DNA of 64,000 nucleotides from NCBI GenBank assembly GCA_036377595.1, contig DASUYB010000065.1:1-64000 (forward strand), given 5' to 3'. Shown one piece after another: positions 49,401 to 57,883 of the stretch. Source of the stretch: Longimicrobium sp. Lineage in GTDB: Bacteria > Gemmatimonadota > Gemmatimonadetes > Longimicrobiales > Longimicrobiaceae. The stretch's first letter is position 1; each line of letters opens with the position of its first letter. The position numbers and the translations under genes were made by a program. Below the pieces are notes generated by a model. That model was not told the DNA's origin. It was given only the letters and a program-made list of their open reading frames with translations, and made no database searches.

Positions 49401-52400
49401 TTCGCACTCTCGCACCCTCGCACTCTCGCACTCGAGTACCTCGGCCGCGCCGACGACCAGGTGAAGGTCCGCGGCTTCCGCATCGAGCTGGGCGAGATCG
49501 AGTCGGTGCTGCTCGAGCATCCGCGCGTCCGCGAAGCCGTCGTCCTCGCCCGCGGCTCCGGCGACGACAAGCGCCTCGTCGCCTGGGTCGTCCCGTCGAA
49601 CGGAGACGCTGCGGTTCCCCCTCCCCCAGTCGGTTCCGGGGGAGGGGGTGGCGAGCGTAGCGAGCCGGGGGAGGGGGCGTCCGCAGCGCGGCTGACGGCG
49701 GAGCTGCGCGCGCACCTGTCGTCGCATCTCCCCGACTACATGGTGCCGTCCGCCTTCGTGGCGATGGACGCGCTGCCGCTGACCCGCAACGGCAAGGTCG
49801 ACCGCCGCGCGCTGCCGGAGCCGGACCTCGCCGCGTCGGCCGTGGAGTACGTCGCGCCGCGCACGCCGGACGAGGAGACGCTCGCCGGCATCTGGGCTCC
49901 ACTACTGGGAGTGCCGCGCGTCGGGGCGGAGGACGAGTTCTTCGCGCTCGGCGGGCACTCGCTGCTGGCCACGCGCGTCATCACCCGCGTCCGCGAGGCG
50001 TTCGGCGTCGACCTCCCGCTCCGCGCCGTCTTCGAATCTCCCACCCTTTCCGCGCTCGCCGCCGAGATCGGCCGGCTGGCGGGGACGGGGACGGAGGCGC
50101 CGCCCATCGTCCCCGTCGACCGCACGGGCGACCTGCCGCTGACCTTCGCGCAGGAGCGGCTCTGGTTCGTGGACCGGATGGAGCCCGGCAGCATGGTCGT
50201 CACCATGGGCTCCGTCTACCGCCTCTCGGGCGCGCTGGACGCCGCCGCGCTCGAGCGCGCGCTGGGCGAGGTGGTGCGCCGCCACGAGTCGCTGCGCTCC
50301 GTCTTCCCCGAGGTCGACGGCACGCCGGTGCAGCGCGTGCTCCCGTGGCGCGCGTACCATCTCCCGACGACGGACCTAAAGGCGCTGCCGGAGGACGAGC
50401 GGGGCGCCGCGGCCGGGCGCATCGTGCGCGAGCCGTTCACCACGCCGTTCGACCTGGCGCGCGGGCCGCTGCTGCGCGCGGTGCTGGTGCGGCTGGACGA
50501 GGGCGAGCACCTGTTCGCCTTCAACCTCCACCACGTGGCGGGCGACGGGTGGTCGCTCGGCATCTTCTTTGGCGAGCTGGCGGCGCTCTACGACGCGTTC
50601 GCGCGCGGCGAGCCGTCGCCGCTCGCCGAGCCGGCGGTGCAGTTCGGCGACTACGCCGCGTGGCAGCGCGCGTGGCTGCGGGGCGAGGTGCTGGAGCGGC
50701 AGCTCGCCTACTGGCGCGGCAATCTGGCCGGCGCGCCGCCGCTGCTGGAGCTGCCCACCGACCGCCCGCGCCCCGCCGTCCAGAGCTACCGCGGCGCCGA
50801 CGAGCATGCCGTCCTTCCCGCGGACGAGCTGGCGGCGATCCACGCGCTCGGCCGCGCCGAGGGGGCCACGCTGTTCATGACGCTGCTGGCGGCGTTCTCG
50901 CTCGTCCTCGGCCGGCTGGCGGGGCACGACGACGTGGTGGTGGGCACGCCCATCGCGGGGCGCACACGCGCGGAGACGGAGCGGCTGATCGGCCTCTTCC
51001 TCAACTCGCTGGCGATGCGCACGGACCTCGGCGGCGACCCCTCGTTCCGCGAGTTGCTCCGCCGCGTGCGCCGCACCACGCTCGACGCGTACGCGCACCA
51101 GGACGTGCCCTTCGAGTTGCTGCTGGCCGAGCTGCAGCCCCGGCGCAGCGTGAGCCACACCCCCGTGTTCCAGGTGATGCTGAACCTGCAGAACTACGAG
51201 GGCGGGGAGATGCGGTTCGGCGGGGTGGAGGTCGAGGGATACGGCCACGCGGGCGAGCAGACCAGCAAGTTCGACCTCACGCTGTACGCCACGGAGATGC
51301 CGGACGGCCTGGCGCTGCGCCTGGTGTACGCGCGCGACCTGTTCGGCGCCGCGCGGATGCGCGAGCTGCTGGACCAGCTCCGCGCCGTCCTCGCGCAGGC
51401 CGCGGCGGACCCGGACGCCGCCACGTCGCGCATCACGCTGCAGACGGAGATGGCGCGCGCGGTGCTCCCCGACCCCGCGGCGGAGCTGTCGAACGCGTGG
51501 CGCGGCAGCGTCCCCGAGCTGTTTGCCCGCCGCGCGTGCGAGGCGCCGCACGCCCTCGCCGCCGAGGATCCGCGCGAGCGCTGGACCTACGCCGAGCTCG
51601 ACGCCGACACGGCGGAGATCGCGAACGACCTCGTCGCCGCCGGCTTGGGGAGCGGCGACGTCGTCGCGATCTGGGGCCACCGCGGCACGGCGCTGGTCCG
51701 CGCGCTGCTGGCCACGCTGCGCTCTGGCGCCGCCTTCCTGGTGCTCGACCCCGCGTATCCGCCCGCGCGCCTGGCCGACTACGTCCGCATCGCCCAGCCC
51801 AAGGCTTTCCTGGAGATCCCCGCCGCCGGCGACATCCCCGCCGAGCTCGAATCCGCACTCGCCGAAACCGTCCGCTGCGGCATCACCATCTGCGGAAAAC
51901 CAGGCGCCGTACCCGCGGGACGTCATCCTGAGGCCGGCCACACCGAACCCGCGTCCGCACCAGAGGATGCAGGCCGAAGGATCTATAGCCCGGGGGAGCA
52001 CACAGCCGGGGACGCGAGCGAAAGCCACCCCGGCGCCGCAGTAATCCACGGCAGCGCCGAAGCCAGCCCGGCCGCGCCGGCATCGGGCGGCTACCTCTCC
52101 CGGTACGGGAGAGGTGGCGAGCCTAAGCGAGCCGGAGAGGGCGCCCCAGCCGGAGAGGGTGCGCTGCCGGAGTCGCGCGCCGAGATCGGCCCCGACACCC
52201 TCGCCTACCTCTCCTTCACCTCGGGCACCACGGGCACGCCCAAGGCGGTGATGGGCCGCCACGGCTCGCTCACGCACTTCACCCCGTGGCTCGCGGAGAC
52301 GTTCGGCCTCTCCGCCGGCGACCGCTTCAGCCTGCTGAGCGGCCTGGCGCACGACCCGCTCCACCGCGACGTGTTCACGCCGCTGCAGCTGGGCGCCGCC

Positions 52401-55400
52401 GTGGTCGCGCCCGAGCCCGACGAGGTCGCCGCGCCCGGCTATCTCGCGCGCTGGATGCGCGAGGCCGGCATCACCGTGGCGCACCTGACGCCCGCGATGG
52501 GCCAGCTCATCGCCGACGTCCCCGGCGGGGTGGAGCGCGCCGCGCCGGTCGAATCCCTGCGCCGCGCCTTCTTCGTCGGCGACGTGCTCACGCGCGGCGA
52601 CGTGGAGCGCCTGGGCCGCCTCGCGCCCAACCTCACCGTCGTCAACTACTACGGCTCCACCGAGACGCAGCGCGCCGTCGCCTACCACGTCGTGCAGATG
52701 GACGAAGATGGTGATGGAGATGCCGCCCGCGAGGTGATCCCGCTCGGGCGTGGCATCCCCGGCGTGCAGCTGCTCGTCCGTTCCACGAGCGGCGGAATGG
52801 CGGGGATCGGCGAGGTGGGCGAGGTGTGGCTGCGCAGCCCGCACGTGGCGCTCGGCTACCTGGGCGACGCGGACCTCACGGCATCGCGCTTCGTGCGCAA
52901 CCCATGGCGCGGCGATGCGTGGGACGTGCTGTACCGCACCGGCGACCTCGGCCGCTACCGCCCCGACGGCGAGGTGGAGCCGATGGGCCGCGCCGACCAG
53001 CAGGTGAAGGTCCGCGGCTTCCGCGTGGAGCTGGGCGATATCGAGGCCGCCCTCGCCCGCCACCGGCAGGTGCGCGAAGCCGTCGTGATCGCCCGCGGCG
53101 ACGCAGCCGACCGCCGCCTCATCGCCTACATCGTCCCCCAGCGCCTCTCCGGCGGTGATCCGCAGGACGCGCTTCAGGCCGCGCCGACCCCGTCCCTCCC
53201 CCAGTCGGTTTTGGGGGAGGGACAGGCGAGGAACGAGCCAGGGAGAGGGCCTCGCGAGGTCGCGGCCGCGCAGGTGCCCGTGGAGGGCGCGAGTCCCGGC
53301 CCTGACCCCGAGACCCTTCGCGCCCACCTCCGGGCATCGCTGCCGGAGTTCATGCTCCCCGCCGCGTTCGTCACGCTCGAGCGGCTGCCGCTGACGCAGA
53401 ACGGCAAGGTCGACCGCCGCGCGCTCCCCGATCCCGCGCCGGAGCACGCGGAGACGCGCACCGCGCCGCGCACGGAGACGGAGCGCGCCGTCGCGGAGAT
53501 CTGGCGCGAGGTGCTGGGTCACGAGGTGGGGGTGGAGGACGATTTCTTCGCCAGCGGCGGCCATTCGCTCCGCGCGACGCAGGTGCTGTCGCGCATCGAG
53601 CATCGCTTCGCCGTGAGGCTGCCGGTGAAGACGATCTTCGCCGCGCCCACCGTCGCCGCGCTCGCCGCCGAGATCGACGCGCGCGGCGGCGACTTCATCG
53701 CATCCCCCGACACCGGCGAGTTCGCGTCCGAGTATGGCGAGGGCGTCTACCCGCTGTCGTTCGCGCAGCAGCGACTCTGGCTGCTCGACCGTTTGGAGCC
53801 GGGGAGCGCCGCGTACAATCTCCCCGCCGCGTACCGCATCCGCGGCGCGCTCGACGCCCCCGCGCTGGAGCGCGCGCTCGGCGAGATCGTTCGCCGCCAC
53901 GAGACCCTCCGCACGCGCATCGAGACGCGCGGTGATGACGAGCCCGTGCAGGTCGTCGACCCCGCGGACGATTTCCATCTCCCGATCATCGAAAAGCCGG
54001 AGATAGCGGACGACGAGCTGCGCCGCATCGCCACGGACGAGGCCGCGCGCCCGTTCGACCTCGCGCGCGGCCCCCTCTTCCGCGCGATGCTCGTCCGCAT
54101 CGCCGCGGACGACCACGCGCTGCTCTGGACGCTGCATCACGCCATCAGCGACGGCTGGTCGACGGGCATCCTGCTGCGCGAGCTGAACGTGCTGTACTCG
54201 GCGTTCGCAGCCGACCCACTCAGCACTCAGCACTCAGCACTCAGCACTTCCGTACCCGATCTCCCGATCCAGTACGGCCAGCACGCCGTCCGCCAGCGCC
54301 GCCGCCTCTCCGGTGCCGCGCTCGACGAGCAGGTGCGCGTGTGGAAGGAGGCGCTCGCCGGCGCGCCGTCGCTGCTGGATCTGCCCACGGATTGGCCGCG
54401 CCCGGCGGTGCAGAGCTATCGCGGCGCCACGCTCGGCTTCGGGCTTCCGGACGAGCTGATGGCGCGCGTCGCCGGGCTCGCGCGGCGCGAGGGGGCCACG
54501 CCGTTCATGGTGCTCCTGGCCGCCTACCAGGCCGTGCTCTCGCGCTGGTCGGGGCAGAACGACGTCGTGGTCGGCACCCCCGTGGCCAACCGCACCTCGG
54601 CCGACGTGGAGCCGCTGATCGGCTTCTTCGCCAACACCCTGGCGCTGCGCGGCGATCTGTCCGGCGCGCCCACCTTCCGCGAGCTGCTGGCGCGCGTGCG
54701 CGAGGCGTCGCTCTTCGCGTTCGACCGCCAGGACCTGCCGTTCGAGAAGCTGGTCGAGGAGCTGCAGCCCGAGCGCAGCCTCGCGCATTCGCCCGTCTTC
54801 CAGGTGATGTTCGCGCTGCAGAACGTGCCGCGCGAAGGCCCGCGCCTGGACGGGCTCGAGATGTCGCCCATCGGCCGCGCCGGCGAGGCGGCCAAGTTCG
54901 ACCTCTCGCTCACGCTGGTGCAGGCGCCCGACCGCACCTTCGGCGCGGCCGAGTACGCGACCGACCTGTTCGACGAGGCCACGATCCAGCGCTTCGTCGG
55001 CCACTTCGCCACGCTGCTGGACGCGGCCACGCAGCAGCCCGACGCGCGCGTCGCCGATCTCCCGCTGATGCCCGACGCGGAGCGCGACGAGCTGATGCGC
55101 ATCTCCGCCGGCCCGGAGGTCGCGCGCGAGCCGTCGCTCACGCTGCACGGGCTGTTCGAGGCGCAGGCCGCGCGCACGCCCGACACCGTCGCCGTCACCT
55201 TCGAGGGAAGGTCGCTGACGTACGCGGAGATGGATGGCCGGGCCAATCAGCTCGCGCATCTCCTCCGTGCGCGCGGCGTCGGCCCGGAGACGCCCGTCGC
55301 AGTCTTCATGGAGCGTTCGCTGGAGATGGTGATCGCGCTCTACGGGGTGCTCAAGGCGGGGGGATGCTACATCCCCGTCGACCCCGAGTACCCGGCCGAG

Positions 55401-57830
55401 CGCATCGCGTACATGCTGGAGGATTCCGCCGCGCGCGTCGTCCTCACGCAGCAGCGGTGGATGGAGATGCTTCCCGCCCCGGCCGAAGCCATCGCGCTCG
55501 ACGCGCCCGGCGTGCTCGACGGCTTCCCCTCATCGTCCGTCGATGGAGATGCCGATCCCGACGCGCTGGCGTACGTGATCTACACGTCGGGATCGACCGG
55601 CCGGCCGAAGGGCGCGGGGAACGCGCACCGCGGCATCGTCAACCGCATCCTGTGGATGCAGGAGACGTTCGCCCTCGGCGCGGACGACGTGGTGCTGCAG
55701 AAGACGCCGTTCTCGTTCGACGTCTCCGTCTGGGAGTTCTTCTGGCCGCTGATGGCCGGCGCGCGGCTGGCCGTGGCCGCGCCCGGCGCGCACCGCGACC
55801 CCGCGCGGCTGACGGAGACCATCGCGCGCGAGCGGGTGACGACGCTGCACTTCGTCCCCTCCATGCTGCGGCTCTGGCTGGACGAGGCGGCGCCGGAGCG
55901 CGTCCCCACCCTCCGCCGCATCGTCGCCAGCGGCGAGGCGCTGCCGCCGGAGCTGCGCGACCGCTTCTTCACGCGACTCCCCGGCGTCGAGCTGCACAAC
56001 CTCTACGGCCCCACCGAGGCCGCCGTCGACGTTACCTGGCACCCGTGCGTGCCGGGCGAGGCGGCGGTGCCCATCGGCCGCCCGGTGGCCAACACGCGTA
56101 TCCACGTGCTCGACGCGCGCGGCAACCCGTGCCCGCCCGGCGTCCCCGGCGAGCTGCACATCGCCGGCGTGCAGGTGGGCCGCGGATACCAGCATCGCCC
56201 CGCGCTCACCGCCGAGCGCTTCGTCCCCGACCCGTTCGCCGATCATCCCGGCGCGCGCATGTACCGGACTGGGGATCGGGCGAGGTGGACGGAAGTGCGA
56301 AAGTGCGAAAGTGCGAAGGTGCGAAAGCACGACGGTGAAGACGCGGCCTCTCCCAGCGCCGAGACCACTCTCGCACCCTCGCACTCTCGCACTTTCGCAC
56401 TCGAGTACCTGGGGAGATACGACTTCCAGGTGAAGATCCGCGGCCTCCGCGTGGAACTGGGCGAGATCGAGGCCGCGCTCGCCGCCGATCCGTCCGTCCG
56501 CGAAGCCGTCGTCGCCGCGCGGGGGGAGGGCGAGGACGCGCGCCTCGTCGCGTGGGTCGTCCCCGCGGATGGAGATGGGATTTCCGCCGATGTGCTGCGC
56601 GAGCGCCTCGGTCGCGCGCTGCCGCCGTACATGGTGCCGGGCGCGTTCGTGGAGATGGACGCGCTCCCGCTCACCCCCAGCGGCAAGGTCGACCGCAAGT
56701 CGCTCCCCGATCCCGACATGCGCGCGCGGCCGGATGCGTTCGTCGCGCCGTGGACGGCCACGGAGATCGAGCTCGCCGACGTCTGGCGCGAGGTGCTGGG
56801 CGTGGAGCGCGTCGGCGCCGCGGACGACTTCTTCGCGCTGGGCGGGCACTCGCTGCTGGCGGTGAAGCTGGCGTCGCGCATCCGCCAGCGCTTCGGGCGC
56901 GAGCTGCCGCTGGCGGAGCTCTTCCGCAGTCGCACCCTGCGCGCGCTCGCCGCCGCCCTCGAGCGCGATGGTGGTGGCGCGCCCGCGTCGCCGCTGGTCG
57001 CGCTGCTCGCGGGCGGCACGCGGACGCCGATCTTCTGCGTGCACCCGGCCGGCGGCACCGTCTTCCGCTACGCCGACCTGTCGCGCCACCTGGGCCCCAG
57101 CCAGCCGTTCTACGGCCTCCAGGCGCAGGGCGTGAACGACGACGCCGAACCGCTGGCCACGGTCGACGAGATGGCGGAGCGCTACCTCGACGCCATCCGC
57201 GACGCCTTCCCGCGCGGCCCGTACGTGCTCGCCGGCTGGTCGGCGGGCGGCGTGATCGCGTACGAGATGGCGCGGCGGCTCGGGGAGATGGGCGAGGCCG
57301 TCCCCCTCGTCGTCCTCCTCGACACCCACGCGCCGAATGAGGACTGGGAGACGCGGGCGCCCGACGAGGTGGACCTGTATCTCCGCTACACGCACGACCT
57401 TGCCGGCGTCGGCCCCGAGCGGCTGGCGGAGCTGGAGATGGAGCTGCGCCCGCTCGCGGGCAACGCGCGCCTCCCCGCGCTGGCGGCGTGGATCGCGCGC
57501 AGCGGCCTCCCCGTGGCCGAGGCCACGCTCGCGCAGATCGGCCGCAGCGTGCGCGTCTTCGCCACCACCATGCGCGCCGTCAACGAGCACCGTCTCGGCG
57601 CCTACGCGGGCGACGTCCTTCTCGTCGAGGCCGCCGACGGCATCCCCGGCCTCCCCGCGCCCGAGGGCGGCATCGCCGCCGCCTGGCGCCCGCACGTGCG
57701 GGGGAGCCTGGAGGTGCGCACCGTCCCCGGCACCCACGGCACCTTCATCAGCGACCCGTATGCGGCGGAGGTGGCGCGGGTGCTTGAAGAATGTTTTGCG
57801 CGTTCAGGGAATCCCGCCGTTGTGATCTGA
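46467..57830 (+). CDS. Non-ribosomal peptide synthetase, three modules plus thioesterase (C-A-T)x3-TE (NRPS-F)
   Basis: This 3787-aa terminal subunit has module 1: C about 30-470 (HHVVGDG), A about 505-1110, T Ser1165; module 2: C about 1220-1655 (HHVAGDG), A about 1680-2315, T Ser2367; module 3: C about 2425-2870 (HHAISDG), A about 2890-3410, T Ser3462; thioesterase about 3510-3785. Codes: A1 DFWNIGMVHK (exact Thr code), A2 DPRHFVYRAK (Lys2/aminoadipate-type motifs, LAHDPLHRDVF and ETQRAV), A3 DVWHVSLVDK (Ser-like). The TE has nucleophile Ser3592 (GWSAGG), candidate Asp3619 (LLDTHAP) and His3757 (GTHGTF), and should release or cyclise the product. The N-terminus LSPEQRKLLALRLRMQ may dock. 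This protein carries the most in-frame repeats: palindromes in A1 and A3, a NEFAATTT element and GC-rich hairpin in A1, about 290 bp of mixed repeats plus a hairpin element in A2, and an ACTCAGC array in C3. Confidence 0.94.
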   Translation: MTEVSKKLGELSPEQRKLLALRLRMQKAKESAPAPQEREGGVFPLSFAQQRMWLLDRLDPGATAYNLAFPWRLRGPLDVPALERAVAEIVRRHETLRTRIDVRDGEPAQVVEPFREWTLPVVDRPIPEAEREAELARIATEEANRPFDLAAGPLFRALLVRAADDDHLFVWSVHHVVGDGWSTGVFDRELKALYEAFAAGRSSPLPPLPIQYGDFAVRQRERLSGEALERQVAWWKDRLAGAPALLELPTDRPRPAVRSDRGDVVGFEVEGVAAAVEALAREADATPFMVLLAAWQALLGRWSGQDDVLVGTPIASRTTPDVEPLIGYFANTLVLRGDLGGDPTFRALLARVREATLGAYEHQDLPFEKLVEEINPGRSLSHTPLFQVAFVFQNLAAATGITEQRRLGDAAMEPAGRGRETAKFDLTLTLVQDSGRTLGSLEYAAELWDRATVERMIGHLGVLLREALRRPDARISDLPLLMDAERVELEARARPAAAFAADEPLHVRFAAQAARSPDAVAATYEGERLTYAELDARANRLAHHLAARGTRPGDLVGLCVERSLETVVGILGILKAGAAYLPLDPAYPDERIAHMLADSGARLVLATADLASRVSGDGITAILLDSDRAEIDAHPSIPPAVEVDGDALAYVIYTSGSTGRPKGVQVTHANVMRLFAATDEWFGFGADDVWTLFHSYAFDFSVWEIWGSLLYGGRLVVVPFYVSRNPDAFRDLLARERVTVLNQTPSAFRQLIRADEEAWGDRSRSASGGQAPARGSRANEFAATTTQSPPSRTGALAGPAEADPDAGSNAHPAAASGLALRCVIFGGEALDPASLRGWVERHGDEAPRLVNMYGITETTVHVTYRVIREADVLAGSASPIGIPIPDLSVQVLDPRGRPVPVGVVGEMYVGGAGVARGYLGRPALTAERFVPDPYPPVPGARLYRSGDLARWTEVRECEGAKVRERDAAADASSGAESTFALSHPRTLALEYLGRADDQVKVRGFRIELGEIESVLLEHPRVREAVVLARGSGDDKRLVAWVVPSNGDAAVPPPPVGSGGGGGERSEPGEGASAARLTAELRAHLSSHLPDYMVPSAFVAMDALPLTRNGKVDRRALPEPDLAASAVEYVAPRTPDEETLAGIWAPLLGVPRVGAEDEFFALGGHSLLATRVITRVREAFGVDLPLRAVFESPTLSALAAEIGRLAGTGTEAPPIVPVDRTGDLPLTFAQERLWFVDRMEPGSMVVTMGSVYRLSGALDAAALERALGEVVRRHESLRSVFPEVDGTPVQRVLPWRAYHLPTTDLKALPEDERGAAAGRIVREPFTTPFDLARGPLLRAVLVRLDEGEHLFAFNLHHVAGDGWSLGIFFGELAALYDAFARGEPSPLAEPAVQFGDYAAWQRAWLRGEVLERQLAYWRGNLAGAPPLLELPTDRPRPAVQSYRGADEHAVLPADELAAIHALGRAEGATLFMTLLAAFSLVLGRLAGHDDVVVGTPIAGRTRAETERLIGLFLNSLAMRTDLGGDPSFRELLRRVRRTTLDAYAHQDVPFELLLAELQPRRSVSHTPVFQVMLNLQNYEGGEMRFGGVEVEGYGHAGEQTSKFDLTLYATEMPDGLALRLVYARDLFGAARMRELLDQLRAVLAQAAADPDAATSRITLQTEMARAVLPDPAAELSNAWRGSVPELFARRACEAPHALAAEDPRERWTYAELDADTAEIANDLVAAGLGSGDVVAIWGHRGTALVRALLATLRSGAAFLVLDPAYPPARLADYVRIAQPKAFLEIPAAGDIPAELESALAETVRCGITICGKPGAVPAGRHPEAGHTEPASAPEDAGRRIYSPGEHTAGDASESHPGAAVIHGSAEASPAAPASGGYLSRYGRGGEPKRAGEGAPAGEGALPESRAEIGPDTLAYLSFTSGTTGTPKAVMGRHGSLTHFTPWLAETFGLSAGDRFSLLSGLAHDPLHRDVFTPLQLGAAVVAPEPDEVAAPGYLARWMREAGITVAHLTPAMGQLIADVPGGVERAAPVESLRRAFFVGDVLTRGDVERLGRLAPNLTVVNYYGSTETQRAVAYHVVQMDEDGDGDAAREVIPLGRGIPGVQLLVRSTSGGMAGIGEVGEVWLRSPHVALGYLGDADLTASRFVRNPWRGDAWDVLYRTGDLGRYRPDGEVEPMGRADQQVKVRGFRVELGDIEAALARHRQVREAVVIARGDAADRRLIAYIVPQRLSGGDPQDALQAAPTPSLPQSVLGEGQARNEPGRGPREVAAAQVPVEGASPGPDPETLRAHLRASLPEFMLPAAFVTLERLPLTQNGKVDRRALPDPAPEHAETRTAPRTETERAVAEIWREVLGHEVGVEDDFFASGGHSLRATQVLSRIEHRFAVRLPVKTIFAAPTVAALAAEIDARGGDFIASPDTGEFASEYGEGVYPLSFAQQRLWLLDRLEPGSAAYNLPAAYRIRGALDAPALERALGEIVRRHETLRTRIETRGDDEPVQVVDPADDFHLPIIEKPEIADDELRRIATDEAARPFDLARGPLFRAMLVRIAADDHALLWTLHHAISDGWSTGILLRELNVLYSAFAADPLSTQHSALSTSVPDLPIQYGQHAVRQRRRLSGAALDEQVRVWKEALAGAPSLLDLPTDWPRPAVQSYRGATLGFGLPDELMARVAGLARREGATPFMVLLAAYQAVLSRWSGQNDVVVGTPVANRTSADVEPLIGFFANTLALRGDLSGAPTFRELLARVREASLFAFDRQDLPFEKLVEELQPERSLAHSPVFQVMFALQNVPREGPRLDGLEMSPIGRAGEAAKFDLSLTLVQAPDRTFGAAEYATDLFDEATIQRFVGHFATLLDAATQQPDARVADLPLMPDAERDELMRISAGPEVAREPSLTLHGLFEAQAARTPDTVAVTFEGRSLTYAEMDGRANQLAHLLRARGVGPETPVAVFMERSLEMVIALYGVLKAGGCYIPVDPEYPAERIAYMLEDSAARVVLTQQRWMEMLPAPAEAIALDAPGVLDGFPSSSVDGDADPDALAYVIYTSGSTGRPKGAGNAHRGIVNRILWMQETFALGADDVVLQKTPFSFDVSVWEFFWPLMAGARLAVAAPGAHRDPARLTETIARERVTTLHFVPSMLRLWLDEAAPERVPTLRRIVASGEALPPELRDRFFTRLPGVELHNLYGPTEAAVDVTWHPCVPGEAAVPIGRPVANTRIHVLDARGNPCPPGVPGELHIAGVQVGRGYQHRPALTAERFVPDPFADHPGARMYRTGDRARWTEVRKCESAKVRKHDGEDAASPSAETTLAPSHSRTFALEYLGRYDFQVKIRGLRVELGEIEAALAADPSVREAVVAARGEGEDARLVAWVVPADGDGISADVLRERLGRALPPYMVPGAFVEMDALPLTPSGKVDRKSLPDPDMRARPDAFVAPWTATEIELADVWREVLGVERVGAADDFFALGGHSLLAVKLASRIRQRFGRELPLAELFRSRTLRALAAALERDGGGAPASPLVALLAGGTRTPIFCVHPAGGTVFRYADLSRHLGPSQPFYGLQAQGVNDDAEPLATVDEMAERYLDAIRDAFPRGPYVLAGWSAGGVIAYEMARRLGEMGEAVPLVVLLDTHAPNEDWETRAPDEVDLYLRYTHDLAGVGPERLAELEMELRPLAGNARLPALAAWIARSGLPVAEATLAQIGRSVRVFATTMRAVNEHRLGAYAGDVLLVEAADGIPGLPAPEGGIAAAWRPHVRGSLEVRTVPGTHGTFISDPYAAEVARVLEECFARSGNPAVVI
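48799..48845 (+). repeat. NEFAATTT element, coding copy in NRPS-F A1
   Basis: It is read RANEFAATTTQSPPSRT and ends in the hairpin AGTCCGC-CTTC-GCGGACT (48828-48845). It sits in a loop enlarged to roughly 48745-48920, between the segment TPSAFRQL and RCVIFGGEAL, a different A-domain loop from the NRPS-C copy. Confidence 0.85.
49323..49434. repeat. In-frame A7-A8 palindrome, copy 8 (NRPS-F A1)
   Basis: It is translated VRECEGAKVRERD, loop AAADASSGAES, then TFALSHPRTLAL, directly before EYLGRADDQVK. Confidence 0.9.
49615..49679. repeat. In-frame GC-rich hairpin element in NRPS-F A1
   Basis: CCCCCTCCCCCAGTCGG pairs with a following GGGGGAGGGGG and continues with GGCGAGCGTAGCGAGCC. It is read as low-complexity VPPPPVGSGGGGGERSEPGEG, in the C-terminal subdomain between VAWVVPSNGD and LTAELRAHL. 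The same hairpin family lies at 30883, 53191 and 59681. Confidence 0.85.
51918..51990. repeat. In-frame copy of a dispersed repeat in NRPS-F A2 (shared with 59531-59605)
   Basis: The ends GACGTCATCCTGAGGCCGGCC and AGGCCGAAGGATCTATAG match, in reverse orientation, the ends of the intergenic segment 59531-59605. The middle parts differ. It is translated as part of a non-conserved loop before the A3 motif of the adenylation domain. Confidence 0.8.
52093..52142 (-). repeat. R1 intergenic repeat inside NRPS-F A2, reverse orientation
   Basis: The hairpin ACCTCTCCCGGTACGGGAG is followed by GTGGCGAGCCTAAGCGAGCC, the reverse complement of the R1 element of the spacers (GGCTCGCTTAGGCTCGCCAC). It is read in frame as [18 protein letters not shown]1 is therefore not confined to spacers. 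Confidence 0.85.
53191..53256. repeat. In-frame GC-rich hairpin element in NRPS-F A2
   Basis: The sequence is nearly the same as the non-coding copy at 59681-59744, including the tail with GACAGGCG, CCAGGGAGAGGGCCTCGCG. It is read PSLPQSVLGEGQARNEPGRG, between YIVPQRLSGGD and RAHLRASLPEFM, the same A-domain loop that holds the element at 49615 in A1. Confidence 0.88.
54218..54248 (+). repeat. ACTCAGC heptamer array inside NRPS-F C3
   Basis: Four complete ACTCAGC units plus ACT are read LSTQHSALST. They lie between LNVLYSAF and VPDLPIQYG, where the other C domains have a short loop. Confidence 0.88.
56292..56403. repeat. In-frame A7-A8 palindrome, copy 9 (NRPS-F A3)
   Basis: It is translated VRKCESAKVRKHD, loop GEDAASPSAET, then TLAPSHSRTFAL, before EYLGRYDFQVKIRG. 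Confidence 0.9.
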
Positions 57831-57834
57831 TAAA

Positions 57835-57872
57835 CGAACTACCCCCGCGACCAATCTCGCGGGGGCAGTTCG
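57835..57872. terminator. Hairpin between NRPS-F and yhaV (convergent genes)
   Basis: Stem CGAACT-(A)-CCCCCGCGA pairs with TCGCGGGGG-(C)-AGTTCG around a short CCAATC loop. It lies four bases after the NRPS-F stop and just downstream of the minus-strand yhaV stop, so it can serve both convergent genes. There is no strong T-tract on either side. Confidence 0.75.
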
Positions 57873-57883
57873 TTGCACGTGGT

